Below, piece by piece: positions 26,805 through 35,608 of a DNA stretch of 64,000 nt (the stretch's first letter is position 1; every line of letters starts with the position of its first letter). The notes under the pieces were generated by a model. That model had not been told where the DNA came from and did not search any database. It saw only the letters and a program-made list of their open reading frames with translations. A program made the position numbers and the translations under genes. This DNA is from Acidicapsa ligni (lineage in GTDB: Bacteria; Acidobacteriota; Terriglobia; Terriglobales; Acidobacteriaceae): the NCBI RefSeq assembly GCF_025685655.1, contig NZ_JAGSYG010000002.1, positions 186,001 to 250,000 on the forward strand, read 5' to 3'.

Positions 26805-27127
26805 TCAGTTTTTTCCGTTGGTGTTATGTCGTTCCTGGAGGGTTGGATAGAGGTCTTCCCAGGTGGAGTTTGATTGTTCGATTAGTTTTATCTTTTGTTC
26901 GCGGTCCAATGTTTGAGGGACTTTTCGCGGGCTATGGCGCTGCGTATGTAGCGGAAGTATTCGAAGTAGACTAGGCGATGGATTTCGTAATGGGCGGTGT
27001 GGGTTTCTGGGATGTTTTCGCGGTGTGTGGAGGTTCTGCGAACGAGGTTGTTGGTTATTCCTATGTAGAGATTTCGCGAGCGACTGGAGAGGATGTAAAT
27101 CCAGAAATGATACTCGCGGGGTGGCAT
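26805..27127 (-). pseudogene. GIY-YIG nuclease-domain gene with frameshift
   Basis: From ATG 27127 the frame reads YHFWIYILSSRSRNLYIGIT, the GIY-YIG fold signature, followed by LVRRTSTHREN and YFEYFRYIRSAIAREKSLKHW. It then stops early at 26888. The expected family tail (REQKIKLIEQSNSTWEDLYP) is present in the neighbouring frame down to 26805. One missing base near 26901-26907 explains the break. Intact members of this small UvrC-like nuclease family are about 90-110 residues. It could be a decayed gene or a sequencing error. It is flanked on both sides by GGCAAN repeat copies. Confidence 0.8.
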
Positions 27128-27192
27128 GCGGAATGGTAGCAGGGTTGTGGGGAATGTGGTTTTTTCTTTTTGGATGGATGATGGATGGATGA

Positions 27193-27299
27193 GCAAAGGC
27201 AAAGGAAGAAGCAGATTCCCTTCGGGAATGACAGACAGAACTGCAGGGGCAAATGCAAATGCAAAAGCAAAGGCAAGGGCAACGGTAACTGCAAGGGCT
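27193..27299 (+). repeat. Hairpin-headed GGCAAN repeat, copy 2
   Basis: Palindrome ATTCCCTTCGGGAAT at 27215-27229 inside GAAGAAGCAG...GACAGACAGAA, followed by CTGCAGGGGCAAATGC and further GGCAAN-like units to about 27299. It precedes the second ADOP permease by 100 bp. Confidence 0.85.
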
Positions 27300-27399
27300 C
27301 GGGCTTGGTGGTTGGGGTTGGGTGGCTTTGCTGTTTTCCTGTTGCTTTCCTATAGGGGGTGTGGGAGTATGCTCCTGTGGGAAACCAAAAGGATCTGTC

Positions 27400-30105
27400 A
27401 TGGGGATGCTGAATCGGTTCTTCCTGCGCGCTGTTCACTTCGCGACTTGGCGGCGTAGCGAGGAGCAGGGTTACGGGCGGTTGAGAGAAGAAATGGAATC
27501 GCATCTTGCGGAGCAGACGGAAGAGAATATCCGCGCTGGCATGATTCCGGAGCTAGCGCGTCGAGAGGCTCGTTTAAAGTTTGGTGCGATGGAGGCGGTT
27601 CGCGAGAGCTATCACGCGGAGAAGGGGCTGCCATTTCTGGAGAGCCTGCTCACGGACATTCGTTACTCGCTGCGAGTGCTGCGGAAGTCTCCTGCGTTTA
27701 CGGTTGTGGCTTTGATCACGCTGATGCTGGGGATTGGGGCGAACGTTGTCGTCTTCGGTGTGTTGAATGCGGTGCTGCTGCATCCGCTGGAGGTGAGTGA
27801 GCCGGAGAGTTTGTATCAATTGCGCCATACGGCGTGGATGAAGGGACGGCTGCTGACTACGTCGTATCCGGCGTTTGAGGATTTCAGGCGGCGCAATACG
27901 ACCTTCGCTGGAATGGCTGGGATCAACGGATATTCTCATGCGCAGTTGAACTGGCGTAACGCGGTGATGAACGTATCCGGCGATGAGGTCACGGGCAACT
28001 ATTTCGATCTGCTGGGCGTGCAGCCGGAGGTGGGAAGGTTGTTCCACGCGGCGGATGAGCATGGGCCGGATTCAGCGCCGTATGTGGTGTTGAGCGATGG
28101 TCTGTGGCGAAGCGTTTTTCACGCCGATCCGGGTGTAGCCGGGACGATGGTGGAGTTGGGTAAGCAGCCGTATACGGTGGTGGGCGTGGCGGCGGCGGAG
28201 TTCCACGGTACGGAGCGGTTTGGATGGCCGGATTACTGGATACCGATGGTGAACGAGGAGCAGATGAGTGGGGCGGATTATCTGCATAGCCGGGCATCTA
28301 TCGCGGTTACGGTGATTGGAAGGCTGAGGCCGGGTGTGACGCCGCAGCAGGCGACAGACAATCTCAATACGATTTCTGCGGAGCTGGCGAAAGAGTATCC
28401 GGAGACCGACGATGGGCAGGCGCTACGGCTGATTCATCCGGGTCTGCTTGGGGATGATGGGGATGTCATTCGTGGGTTTCTTTTGAGCGTGACGGTGCTG
28501 GCCCTGTTGGTGCTGGCGGCGGCCTGTGCGAACCTGGCGAGTCTGTTTGCGGCGCGTGCGGCGGATCGTGGCCGGGAGATGGCGCTTCGTGTGGCGCTTG
28601 GATCGAGCCGGCGAAGGCTGGTGAGACAACTGTTGACCGAGGCTGTACTGGTATCGCTGGCGGGCGGCGCAGCGGGGCTGGTGGGGGCGTATCTGCTGTT
28701 GGGTGCGTTGAACCGATGGGATTCTCCCTATGGCCACCTGGAAGTCAGTGTGGATGCGCGGGTGTACCTGGCGGGGCTGGCTTTGACGCTGGGAAGCGCG
28801 CTGTTGTTTGGGATGGTTCCAGCGCGGCAGGTGTGGGGGAGCAGTCCGTTGCAGATGATGAAGAGCGGAGCATTTGGGCAACTGGATGCAATGCATCTGC
28901 GCCGGTTTGCTTTGCGGGATGTTTTGCTTGGGGTGCAGATTGCTATCTGCACGCTGCTGGTAACGGCGTCTCTGGTGGCGGTGCGGGGCATGTTGCGTGA
29001 GTTGCATGCTCCGATGGGTTTTAGGCCGCAGGGGGCGATGCTGGTGAATATGGATCTGGATGGTGATCTCGATGGCGACCTCAATGACGAACTGGTTGTG
29101 GAGAAGGAGAAAGCGATCCTTGAGGCGGCTGGGAGCATTCCGGGAGTGACGGCGGTGGGTGCGGTGAGCCGTACTCCGATGACGGGCGGGATGCATGGGG
29201 TTCCGATTTTCAGGCCGGGAACGACGGAGTTCAAGATCGATAATTCGGTGCTGGCGCCGTATGTTTTTCCGATGTCGCCGGGATACCTGGAGGCTGCTGG
29301 AACGCGGCTGCTGCGTGGGCGGGATGTTTCGTGGCACGACACGGCGAATGCGCCGGATGTGGCGGTTGTGAACGAGACATTTGCTCGGAAGATGTGGGGG
29401 AAAGACGCGCCGGGAGGCATGGCTGCAGAGATGGCGGCAATCGGGCAGCGCTTTATCGTGGCGGGCAGGCTGACGGAGGTGGTTGGCGTGGTGGAGGACG
29501 GGAAATACCACGACATGCAGGAATCTTCGCAGGCTGTTGTGTATCTGCCCCTGACGCAGAGTGAGCAGGGCGAGATGGTTTTTGTGGTGAGATCGCTGCG
29601 GACGCCGAGGGAGATGGCGGCGATTTTGCAACGGACGTTGAGCGGCATTGCGCCGAATGTACCGATCACGGTGCAGAGCTGGTCGGATTCGCTGCAGGGT
29701 GAGTTGTTTCCGGCACGCGCGGCGGCGGTGGCACTGGGCGTAATGGGTTTGCTGGCGGCGATGCTGGCGGTGACGGGCATCTTTGGCATGGCGGCTTACA
29801 GCGTGAGCCGACGGATGAAAGAGCTGGGCATTCGGGTGGCATTGGGCGCGCGCAGGATGCATGTGATGAGCGCGGCGGTGGGTCGGCCGATGGTGCTGCT
29901 GGGGGTGGGATCGGTGGTGGGATTACTGTCGGGGGGCTTCGCCAGCCGGTTGCTGGGGCAGATTGTGTACCAGGCGAATCCGCTTGATCCGGTGGTGGTG
30001 GGCGGGGTGGTTTTGACGATGGCGCTGCTGGGGGTTGTTGCTGCTGCTATTCCGGCGCGGAGGGCACTTGGGGTGGATCCGTCGCGGTTGATGCGGGAGG
30101 ATTGA
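27400..30105 (+). CDS. ADOP-type ABC permease with N-terminal permease-prefix domain
   Basis: A 901-residue permease. Residues about 5-80 form the charged permease-prefix domain (RREARLKFGAMEAVRE near 55). Then come the first helix (ALITLMLGIGANVVVFGVLN), a MacB-like periplasmic domain, FtsX helices (LLSVTVLALLVLAAACANLA near 390), a second periplasmic domain and a final FtsX unit ending VDPSRLMRED. The start ATG 27400 has AGGA about 8 nt upstream; an in-frame leader from 27322 is repeat-derived and unlikely to be translated. No ATPase gene is adjacent. These proteins are a recognised expanded group in acidobacteria; cargo unknown. Confidence 0.88.
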   Translation: MGMLNRFFLRAVHFATWRRSEEQGYGRLREEMESHLAEQTEENIRAGMIPELARREARLKFGAMEAVRESYHAEKGLPFLESLLTDIRYSLRVLRKSPAFTVVALITLMLGIGANVVVFGVLNAVLLHPLEVSEPESLYQLRHTAWMKGRLLTTSYPAFEDFRRRNTTFAGMAGINGYSHAQLNWRNAVMNVSGDEVTGNYFDLLGVQPEVGRLFHAADEHGPDSAPYVVLSDGLWRSVFHADPGVAGTMVELGKQPYTVVGVAAAEFHGTERFGWPDYWIPMVNEEQMSGADYLHSRASIAVTVIGRLRPGVTPQQATDNLNTISAELAKEYPETDDGQALRLIHPGLLGDDGDVIRGFLLSVTVLALLVLAAACANLASLFAARAADRGREMALRVALGSSRRRLVRQLLTEAVLVSLAGGAAGLVGAYLLLGALNRWDSPYGHLEVSVDARVYLAGLALTLGSALLFGMVPARQVWGSSPLQMMKSGAFGQLDAMHLRRFALRDVLLGVQIAICTLLVTASLVAVRGMLRELHAPMGFRPQGAMLVNMDLDGDLDGDLNDELVVEKEKAILEAAGSIPGVTAVGAVSRTPMTGGMHGVPIFRPGTTEFKIDNSVLAPYVFPMSPGYLEAAGTRLLRGRDVSWHDTANAPDVAVVNETFARKMWGKDAPGGMAAEMAAIGQRFIVAGRLTEVVGVVEDGKYHDMQESSQAVVYLPLTQSEQGEMVFVVRSLRTPREMAAILQRTLSGIAPNVPITVQSWSDSLQGELFPARAAAVALGVMGLLAAMLAVTGIFGMAAYSVSRRMKELGIRVALGARRMHVMSAAVGRPMVLLGVGSVVGLLSGGFASRLLGQIVYQANPLDPVVVGGVVLTMALLGVVAAAIPARRALGVDPSRLMRED

Positions 30106-30136
30106 GTTGGATTTACTTTGGGGGATTACGGATAGG

Positions 30137-30267
30137 AAGGGAAGAAGCGGATTCCCTTCGGGAATGACAGACAGAAAGGCAAATGCAGGAAAAGCAACGG
30201 CAGCGGCAACGGCAGGAAAAGTAAGGGCAACGGCGGGAAAAGCAAGGGCAGGTGCGAGGGCAACGGC
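30137..30267 (+). repeat. Hairpin-headed GGCAAN repeat, copy 3
   Basis: Head GAAGAAGCGG and palindrome ATTCCCTTCGGGAAT (30151-30165), then GACAGACAGAAAGGC and a 100-bp tail in which GGCAAC units alternate with GGAAAAG units. It fills the convergent gap between the ADOP permease and rimO. Confidence 0.85.
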
Positions 30268-30274
30268 CTGCTTG

Positions 30275-31831
30275 CTATTCGATGATTCTGGCTACTACGT
30301 CGTAGTGGTGGGATTCGGTGATTTCGCAGCGGTAGAAGGTGCCTGGGACTAGTGTTTCGCGCGGTGTGCAGTCGGCTTCAGTTCCGAAGTCGTTGATCAG
30401 GACTTTGCCGTCGATTTCCGGGGCGTGGAGCATGGTGCGGCCCTGCCAGAGGAGGTCGGATTCTTCGCTGACGCCTTCGACTAACAGGTCCATCTCGCGG
30501 CCGATCCAGTGGGACTGGCGTTCGGCACTGATCTTTTGCTGGAGCTTCATGAGCTTTTTGCGGCGAGACTCGATGGTGCGCTTGGGGACTTTGGCGTCGA
30601 GGTCGAAGGCGGGTGAACCTTCTTCATCGGAGTAGGGGAAGGCGCCGAGCCAGTCGATTTTGGCTTCGCGGACGAAGTTTTCGAGATGCTGGAAGTCTTC
30701 GTCGGTTTCGCCGGGGAAGCCGACGATGAAGGTGGTGCGGACGACGAGGTCGGGGACGATGCTGCGGGCTTTCTCGATCATGCGGAGGAAGATATCGCCG
30801 CCGCCGCCGCGTTTCATGCGCTTGAGGACTGAGGGGGACGAATGCTGGAGCGGCACGTCGAGGTATTTGGCGATGTTGTCGTGCCTGGCGATGGTTTCGA
30901 GGAGTTTGGTGGTGACCTTGTTGGGGTAGGCGTAGAGGAAGCGCAGCCACTTGAGGCCTTCGATGCCGGCGAGGGCTTCGAGAAGCTGGGCCAGGCCGTC
31001 TTTCATGGGCTCGCCGTTGACCATAAGATCTTCGCCGTAGCAGGTGGTGTCCTGGCCGATGAGGGTGATTTCGCGGACGCCCTGACGGACGAGGTTTTGC
31101 GCCTCAGCGACAACGGATTCGAAGCGGCGGCTGCGGAATTTGCCGCGTAGCTGCGGGATGATGCAGAAGCCGCAGGGGTGGTCGCAGCCCTCGGCTATCT
31201 TGATGTAGGCAGAGGACTTGGGGGTGGTGAGGATGCGCGGGGTTTCGTCGCTGTAGAGGTAGTTGGGGAGGCTGGCGATGGCTCCGTCCCAGTGGTCGCG
31301 AGAGAAGCGGCCTTGCTCTTCGCGGAGGTCACCTTCGGGGCGGCTGTGCTTGTTTACGGCGCTTGGGGCTCTTTCGACCAGATCTGAGGCGGTGAGGATG
31401 TTGAAGGGGGAATTGGAGATCGCTGGTGGGGCCATGTTCAGGCCTGCTGCTGCCAGGATCGCTTCCAGTTCGCCGGTGCCGACTACGGCGTCTACTTCGG
31501 GGATGTTTTTCTGGATTTCATCGCGGTAGCGCTCGACGAGGCAGCCAGCCACGATGAGGCGTTTGGTGGAGCCGGAGGTCTTGTGCTGGACCATCTCGAG
31601 GATGGTGTTCACGGACTCCTGCTTGGCGGAGTCGATGAAGGAGCAGGTGTTGACGACGAGGATTTCGGCGTCTTCGGGGTTGTTGGTCAGACGCGCACCG
31701 GCGCGGTCCAGCAAGCCCATCATGACTTCGGAGTCGACGAGGTTCTTGGGGCAACCGAGGGAGATGAAGCCTACGGTTGGGGCGGTGCTTGACGCTGGTT
31801 CGAGCGTCGCTGAGGTGGATTCTTTGCTCAC
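30275..31831 (-). CDS. rimO: Ribosomal protein S12 methylthiotransferase RimO
   Basis: A radical-SAM enzyme that methylthiolates an aspartate of ribosomal protein S12. The N-terminal MTTase domain starts VGFISLGCPKNLVDSEVM. The radical-SAM cluster is CDHPCGFC, followed by IIPQLRGKFRSR. A TRAM domain ends the protein. At 518 residues it is about 70 longer than usual; the extra length is mainly a charged segment between the MTTase domain and the SAM motif (about residues 135-190). GTG 31831 is the chosen start. RimO rather than MiaB is indicated by SLGCPKNLVDSE. Confidence 0.92.
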   Translation of the reverse strand: MSKESTSATLEPASSTAPTVGFISLGCPKNLVDSEVMMGLLDRAGARLTNNPEDAEILVVNTCSFIDSAKQESVNTILEMVQHKTSGSTKRLIVAGCLVERYRDEIQKNIPEVDAVVGTGELEAILAAAGLNMAPPAISNSPFNILTASDLVERAPSAVNKHSRPEGDLREEQGRFSRDHWDGAIASLPNYLYSDETPRILTTPKSSAYIKIAEGCDHPCGFCIIPQLRGKFRSRRFESVVAEAQNLVRQGVREITLIGQDTTCYGEDLMVNGEPMKDGLAQLLEALAGIEGLKWLRFLYAYPNKVTTKLLETIARHDNIAKYLDVPLQHSSPSVLKRMKRGGGGDIFLRMIEKARSIVPDLVVRTTFIVGFPGETDEDFQHLENFVREAKIDWLGAFPYSDEEGSPAFDLDAKVPKRTIESRRKKLMKLQQKISAERQSHWIGREMDLLVEGVSEESDLLWQGRTMLHAPEIDGKVLINDFGTEADCTPRETLVPGTFYRCEITESHHYDVVARIIE

Positions 31832-31974
31832 TTATCTATTGTAGCGGGATATGAGTTCTCGTGATTAAACAACGTTTTGAGCCGGGATGGTATTCGGGGT
31901 GCGCTCCGAAAGTGTCTTAACGGCTTAGGCATGGTTTTGGGCATGCTTTGGGGTTTACATCGAATTACGTCCGA

Positions 31975-31990
31975 TCACTACCGGTAGTGA
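31975..31990. promoter_or_regulatory. 16-bp perfect palindrome upstream of the toxin-antitoxin pair
   Basis: TCACTACC followed directly by its reverse complement GGTAGTGA lies 44 bp before the antitoxin start. Possible -10 hexamers (TATGGT 31993, TATGTA 32000) lie just downstream. The position suits autoregulation by the HTH antitoxin. Confidence 0.6.
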
Positions 31991-32033
31991 GATATGGTGT
32001 ATGTAGCGTTTATGGCACTTGGGAGGCGCGAGA

Positions 32034-32498
32034 ATGACCCCTACAACGAATCAAGCAGCGGTTTCAATTTCGGAGCGAGATCAAAGGGATATTCAGGATT
32101 TGTACACCAAGATTCGAGAGGCTGAGGCGAAGCTCGTCGGTCCGGATGGAAAGACTGATTTATTGCCTCAAAATTTGTATTCGTTTCTGTGCAAATTATT
32201 GGGAGATTTGAAGGCGGGAAACTCCGTTACGATTCTTCAGAATAATGCTGAGCTTACGACGGTGGAAGCGGCCAAGCTTTTGTCGGTTTCACGGCAGTTT
32301 TTGGTTCAGCTTCTGGAAAAGGGTCAAATTCCATTTCACATGGTTGGGACACACCGGCGGCTATACGCTCGTGACATTCTTGCTTTCAAAGGAAAACGGG
32401 ATTCGGCGCGACGGAAGACGCTGGACGACCTGGCTAAGGCGGAAGTGAATGACGGTTTGTATGACCGGGTGCCTTTGAATGATTCTGACGCCCGATAA
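32034..32498 (+). CDS. HTH (excisionase-type) antitoxin-like protein
   Basis: A 154-residue protein with a helical N-terminal half and a central excisionase/HTH_17-like DNA-binding domain (about 75-125): TTVEAAKLLSVSRQFLVQLL then GTHRRLYARDILAFK. The tail is charged and ends VNDGLYDRVPLND, a likely toxin-binding segment. ATG 32034 follows GGGAGG by about 7 nt. The PIN gene overlaps its end by 20 nt, a typical toxin-antitoxin arrangement with the antitoxin first. A 16-bp palindrome upstream may be its operator. Classification as an antitoxin is by context. Confidence 0.75.
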   Translation: MTPTTNQAAVSISERDQRDIQDLYTKIREAEAKLVGPDGKTDLLPQNLYSFLCKLLGDLKAGNSVTILQNNAELTTVEAAKLLSVSRQFLVQLLEKGQIPFHMVGTHRRLYARDILAFKGKRDSARRKTLDDLAKAEVNDGLYDRVPLNDSDAR

Positions 32499-33036
32499 TG
32501 AGTACTTCGTTGTGCTGGATGCCTGTGTTCTGGCTCCGATGCCGTTGTGTGACACGTTGCTGCGCTGTGCGGAAGAGCCGGCGTTTTTTCGTGTGCTGTG
32601 GAGCGAGCAGATTTTGGAAGAGGTAAGCAGAACTCTGGATAAATTTGGTTATACAAGCAGCCAGGCACAGCGGCGTATACGTTTCATGCGGGAGGCGTTT
32701 CCCGAGGCCTGCCTCGAAGTTCCGCCACACTTGATTGAAGCGGTGCCCAATCTCCCGGACCCTGACGACAGGCATGTGGTGGCTGCGGCAATTCATGGGC
32801 ACGCGCATGCTATTGTCACGGCGAACCTTCGGGATTTTCCTCAGGAATTACTTGCGCCGCATGAGATTCTCGTTGAGTCTCCGGATCAGTTTCTAATGCA
32901 TCAATTTCATCTCAATCGAGATCGGATGCTTGAGGTGCTTGATACTCAGGCGGGCGGAATAGGGCGGTCGAGAGAGGATGTTCTTGAAAAGCTCCAAACC
33001 GGTGTGCCTGGTTTTGTCGATCTTCTTTGTCGCTAA
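32479..33036 (+). CDS. PIN-domain toxin-like ribonuclease
   Basis: A 185-residue PIN-domain protein. Acidic residues expected for metal binding are visible in VVLDACVLAP (D14), ILEEVSRTL (about 44-52), LPDPDDRHVVAAAI (about 93-106) and TANLRDFP (about 114-121). PIN proteins of VapC-like modules cleave RNA and are held inactive by the partner. The C-terminal extension of about 45 residues (HQFHLNRDRMLEVLDTQ) goes beyond the minimal VapC length of 130-140. It overlaps the HTH gene by 20 nt. Target RNA unknown. Confidence 0.8.
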   Translation: MILTPDNEYFVVLDACVLAPMPLCDTLLRCAEEPAFFRVLWSEQILEEVSRTLDKFGYTSSQAQRRIRFMREAFPEACLEVPPHLIEAVPNLPDPDDRHVVAAAIHGHAHAIVTANLRDFPQELLAPHEILVESPDQFLMHQFHLNRDRMLEVLDTQAGGIGRSREDVLEKLQTGVPGFVDLLCR

Positions 33037-33089
33037 GGGAGCGGTCGTGGGCTATCTCAATTAGGCGGCCCAAAGTGGTATCATCAATC

Positions 33090-33189
33090 AGTGCCGGGTC
33101 CTACGCGACGCAATCCCGCCAACCCCGCCAGGTCCGGAAGGAAGCAACGGTAACGGGCTAGTGCGGGCGCAGTAGGCTACCCGGTACTT
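33090..33189 (+). ncRNA. ffs: Signal recognition particle RNA (small bacterial type)
   Basis: The conserved apical motif GGTCCGGAAGGAAGCAACGG (33131-33150) with its GGAA tetraloop is present. The ends pair: AGTGCCGGGT at the 5' side with ACCCGGTACT at the 3' side. A T-run (33188-33193) follows as terminator. A candidate -10 TATCAT lies at 33079-33084. The RNA joins Ffh to form SRP, which delivers ribosomes to FtsY (6860-7903). Confidence 0.95.
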
Positions 33190-33269
33190 TTTTGTGTTTT
33201 GCTTAAAGTTTTGCGGAATCAGGTTGATTTCATCCTCTCCGGATGGGCTGCCTGAAGGAGATTTCAGTC

Positions 33270-34286
33270 TTGACTCAAGAGTTTCGTGGTCCTCATTGCA
33301 CCCGAGCGAAAATCAGCGCACTCGGTACTTATGTTCCCCCTAAAATTCTGACGAATGCCGATCTTGAAAAGATGGTCGATACCAACGATCAGTGGATCAC
33401 GGAGCGTACCGGGATCAAGGAACGGCACATTCTCGAAAAGGGGCAGGGAACGAGCGATATGGCTGCTGAAGCTGCCCGGCGCTGCCTGGCTGCTCGTGGC
33501 ATTGAGGCCAGCGAAGTGGATGCGATCATCATCGGCACGGTTACTCCGGACATGATGTTTCCTTCGACGGCTTGTCTGGTGCAGGAGAAGATTGGGGCCA
33601 GGGGCGCGTGGGGATTTGATGTGTCGGCGGGCTGCTCGGGGTTTGTGTTTGCGCTGCAGGCGGGTGCGAAGCTGGTGGAGAGCGGCGCGCACAAAAAGGT
33701 GCTGGTGATTGGCGCGGATGCCAATTCTAGGATTGTGGATTACACGGATCGGACGACGTGCATCATCTTTGGCGACGGTGCGGGAGCTGTGTTGATTGAG
33801 CCTGCGGACGAGGGGGAAGTTGGTCTGATCGACTTTGTGCATGAGATCGATGGATCGGGTGGTCCAGCGCTGAATCTGGCCGGCGGCGGGAGCTTGAATC
33901 CTGCGACGGCGGAGACGGTGGCCAGCGGGATGCATTTCATTCACCAGGACGGTCAGACGGTTTACAAGTTTGCTGTACGCAAGATGGCTGAGGCTACGAC
34001 GAAGGTGTTGGAGCGTAATGGCGTCGAGGGCAAGGACCTGGGATGTTTTATTCCGCACCAGGCGAACAAGCGGATTATTACTGCGACGGCGGACCGGATC
34101 GGGATTGAGCCGGAACGGGTGATTATCAATATTGAGAAGTATGGCAATACTTCGGCGGGGACGATTCCGCTGGCGATGGGAACGGCGATGGAAGAGGGTA
34201 AGTTGAAGAAGGGCGATCTGGTTTTGCTGGCTGCGGCCGGGGCTGGATTTACGGTTGGAGCTACGCTGCTTCGGTGGGAGATTTAG
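33270..34286 (+). CDS. fabH: 3-oxoacyl-ACP synthase III FabH
   Basis: A 338-residue condensing enzyme that starts fatty acid chains from acetyl-CoA and malonyl-ACP. The nucleophile is in [13 protein letters not shown] (Cys122 from this start). The His and Asn of the triad are in [10 protein letters not shown] and [23 protein letters not shown] near residue 47 is another family mark. TTG 33270 is preferred because GGAG lies 9-10 nt upstream; ATG 33243 is in frame but has no ribosome-binding site. It follows the SRP RNA by about 80 bp and ends at a strong hairpin. Confidence 0.94.
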   Translation: MTQEFRGPHCTRAKISALGTYVPPKILTNADLEKMVDTNDQWITERTGIKERHILEKGQGTSDMAAEAARRCLAARGIEASEVDAIIIGTVTPDMMFPSTACLVQEKIGARGAWGFDVSAGCSGFVFALQAGAKLVESGAHKKVLVIGADANSRIVDYTDRTTCIIFGDGAGAVLIEPADEGEVGLIDFVHEIDGSGGPALNLAGGGSLNPATAETVASGMHFIHQDGQTVYKFAVRKMAEATTKVLERNGVEGKDLGCFIPHQANKRIITATADRIGIEPERVIINIEKYGNTSAGTIPLAMGTAMEEGKLKKGDLVLLAAAGAGFTVGATLLRWEI

Positions 34287-34300
34287 TTTTTTAGAGATAA

Positions 34301-34330
34301 GCCCCCTGTCTCAGGCGTGAGATAGGGGGC
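34301..34330. terminator. Bidirectional hairpin between fabH and mqnA
   Basis: GCCCCCTGTCTCA (34301-34313) pairs with TGAGATAGGGGGC (34318-34330) with one G-T wobble and a 4-bp loop. It lies between convergent genes, so it can serve both. Confidence 0.75.
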
Positions 34331-34386
34331 ACCTGTTTGATTGTCCAGGTTGATTGCTTAGGACGGCAACTTCTGGGGTTTTTAGA

Positions 34387-35292
34387 TTAGAAGCTGTAGG
34401 GCGGCAGGACTTTGGTTTCGGCTGCTAATTCATAAAATTTGCGCAGGCCTTTCAGGCACTCCTCATCGAGTTTGTAGACGATGTTGGAGGTGAGATAGGT
34501 GCGGATTGTGTTGGCTGGAATGGGCATGCGCGCGCTCCATTCGATGACGAGCTGTTCTATGTTGGCGAGGCCGTTATCGCGGGAGGCGGTGAAGTCGGCG
34601 GTGATCTCTTCGAGGGAGCGGGTGCAGCTTGCGAGGGAGGTTTCGCGGATGGCCCAGACGGCGGATACCCAGGGGAGTCCGGTGAGGGCTATCCATTCTT
34701 CGGCGAGGTCGTGGTAGATGAGCTGTTCGCCGGTGCGTTCTTCGCGGTTCTGACGCTCTTCGAGGGCGTAGAGTGCGGGGTCTCCGATGAGGATGGCTGC
34801 GTCGGCGATGTCGAGCATGGGGTCGAGGTCGGGAAAGTGCTGGACGAACTCAACTTCTGGCTTCGTTTCGGGTGTCCACCATTTGCGGAACATGATCTGG
34901 GTGTAGGCGAGCGAGGCGCGGGAGGATGTGTCGGCGGCTACGGTGTGAATCCCGGAGATTGGCCGGTTGGCTCGATGGACCAGCAGGATGGAGCGGACGC
35001 TGCGTGTGGCGGCGATGGCGCAACCGGGGATCATCAGCAGTCCTGGGGTGGTGGCGAGGGCGGCTACGGGAACCAGTCCGATGTCGGCGGCGCCGGGAGC
35101 GTTGGGGGGGAGTGCCAATCGTTCGGCGCAGGCTGCGGGCATCATCCATTCAATTTGATAACGATTGGCGAGTGCGCTGCGGGCTGGTTCGTGCTCGAAG
35201 TCCCACATGAGCGGGGCTGGATTCAGAAATCGGATTGCGGCAATTCGGAGTGGGGTTTCGGTGGTGGGGTGGGCCTGGGGAAAGTTACTCAC
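34387..35292 (-). CDS. mqnA: Chorismate dehydratase MqnA (futalosine menaquinone pathway)
   Basis: A 301-residue periplasmic-binding-like fold enzyme; MqnA dehydrates chorismate to 3-enolpyruvylbenzoate, the entry to the futalosine route of menaquinone. Signatures are RIAAIRFLNPAPLMW near residue 16, GAADIGLVPVAALAT near 67 and TVAADTSSRASLAYTQ near 115. The start is GTG 35292. It is a single gene here with no other mqn genes in the window. The match is by family pattern; MqnD is a related alternative, but the SYLN/FLNP-like start favours MqnA. Confidence 0.85.
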   Translation of the reverse strand: MSNFPQAHPTTETPLRIAAIRFLNPAPLMWDFEHEPARSALANRYQIEWMMPAACAERLALPPNAPGAADIGLVPVAALATTPGLLMIPGCAIAATRSVRSILLVHRANRPISGIHTVAADTSSRASLAYTQIMFRKWWTPETKPEVEFVQHFPDLDPMLDIADAAILIGDPALYALEERQNREERTGEQLIYHDLAEEWIALTGLPWVSAVWAIRETSLASCTRSLEEITADFTASRDNGLANIEQLVIEWSARMPIPANTIRTYLTSNIVYKLDEECLKGLRKFYELAAETKVLPPYSF

Positions 35293-35608
35293 TTCTTCAG
35301 GTTATCAAGGTGGGGTGGTGGGTTTTCCATAGGTGGGTGGTGGAAGCTGGTTTCCTTTTGGGTGATGGATAGAACTGTAAAAACAAAGGCAACGGGAGAA
35401 GCAGATTCCCTTCGGGAATGACAGACAGATAGGCAAGGGCAAGGGCAAGGGCAAGGGCAAGTGCAACGGCAAAGGCGTCAGGTGGGGTATTGTTCGGGGT
35501 GCTTGACTTCTGGTGGCTGGCGGGGTAGTGTGGGCAAAATCTCTTGAAATGAAAAAGACAGGGTTGGCCTGGGGATGTTCTCCGGAGGATCTTGTTTTTG
35601 TGGTGGCA
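35293..35608. other. mqnA-dprA divergent intergenic region with repeat copy 4
   Basis: This 316-bp region carries the repeat at 35381-35475 and a possible dprA promoter: TTGACT (35503-35508), 17 bp, TAGTGT (35526-35531). In-frame codons upstream of the chosen dprA start exist but show no protein similarity. Confidence 0.5.
35381..35475 (+). repeat. Hairpin-headed GGCAAN repeat, copy 4
   Basis: Palindrome ATTCCCTTCGGGAAT at 35405-35419. The tail is the cleanest tandem in the window: five consecutive GGCAAG hexamers from about 35431, then GTGCAACGGCAAAGGC. Confidence 0.85.

Noticed and set aside
26805-27401. Single 198-codon frame covering the repeat and GIY-YIG region
   Set aside because: Its N-terminal half is translation of repeat copy 2 and only the last 30 codons match the GIY-YIG tail, so it is better explained as a frameshifted nuclease.
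28423-29862. 479-codon frame antisense to the second ADOP permease
   Set aside because: Arg/His/Gln-rich shadow of a GC-rich gene; no recognisable domain.
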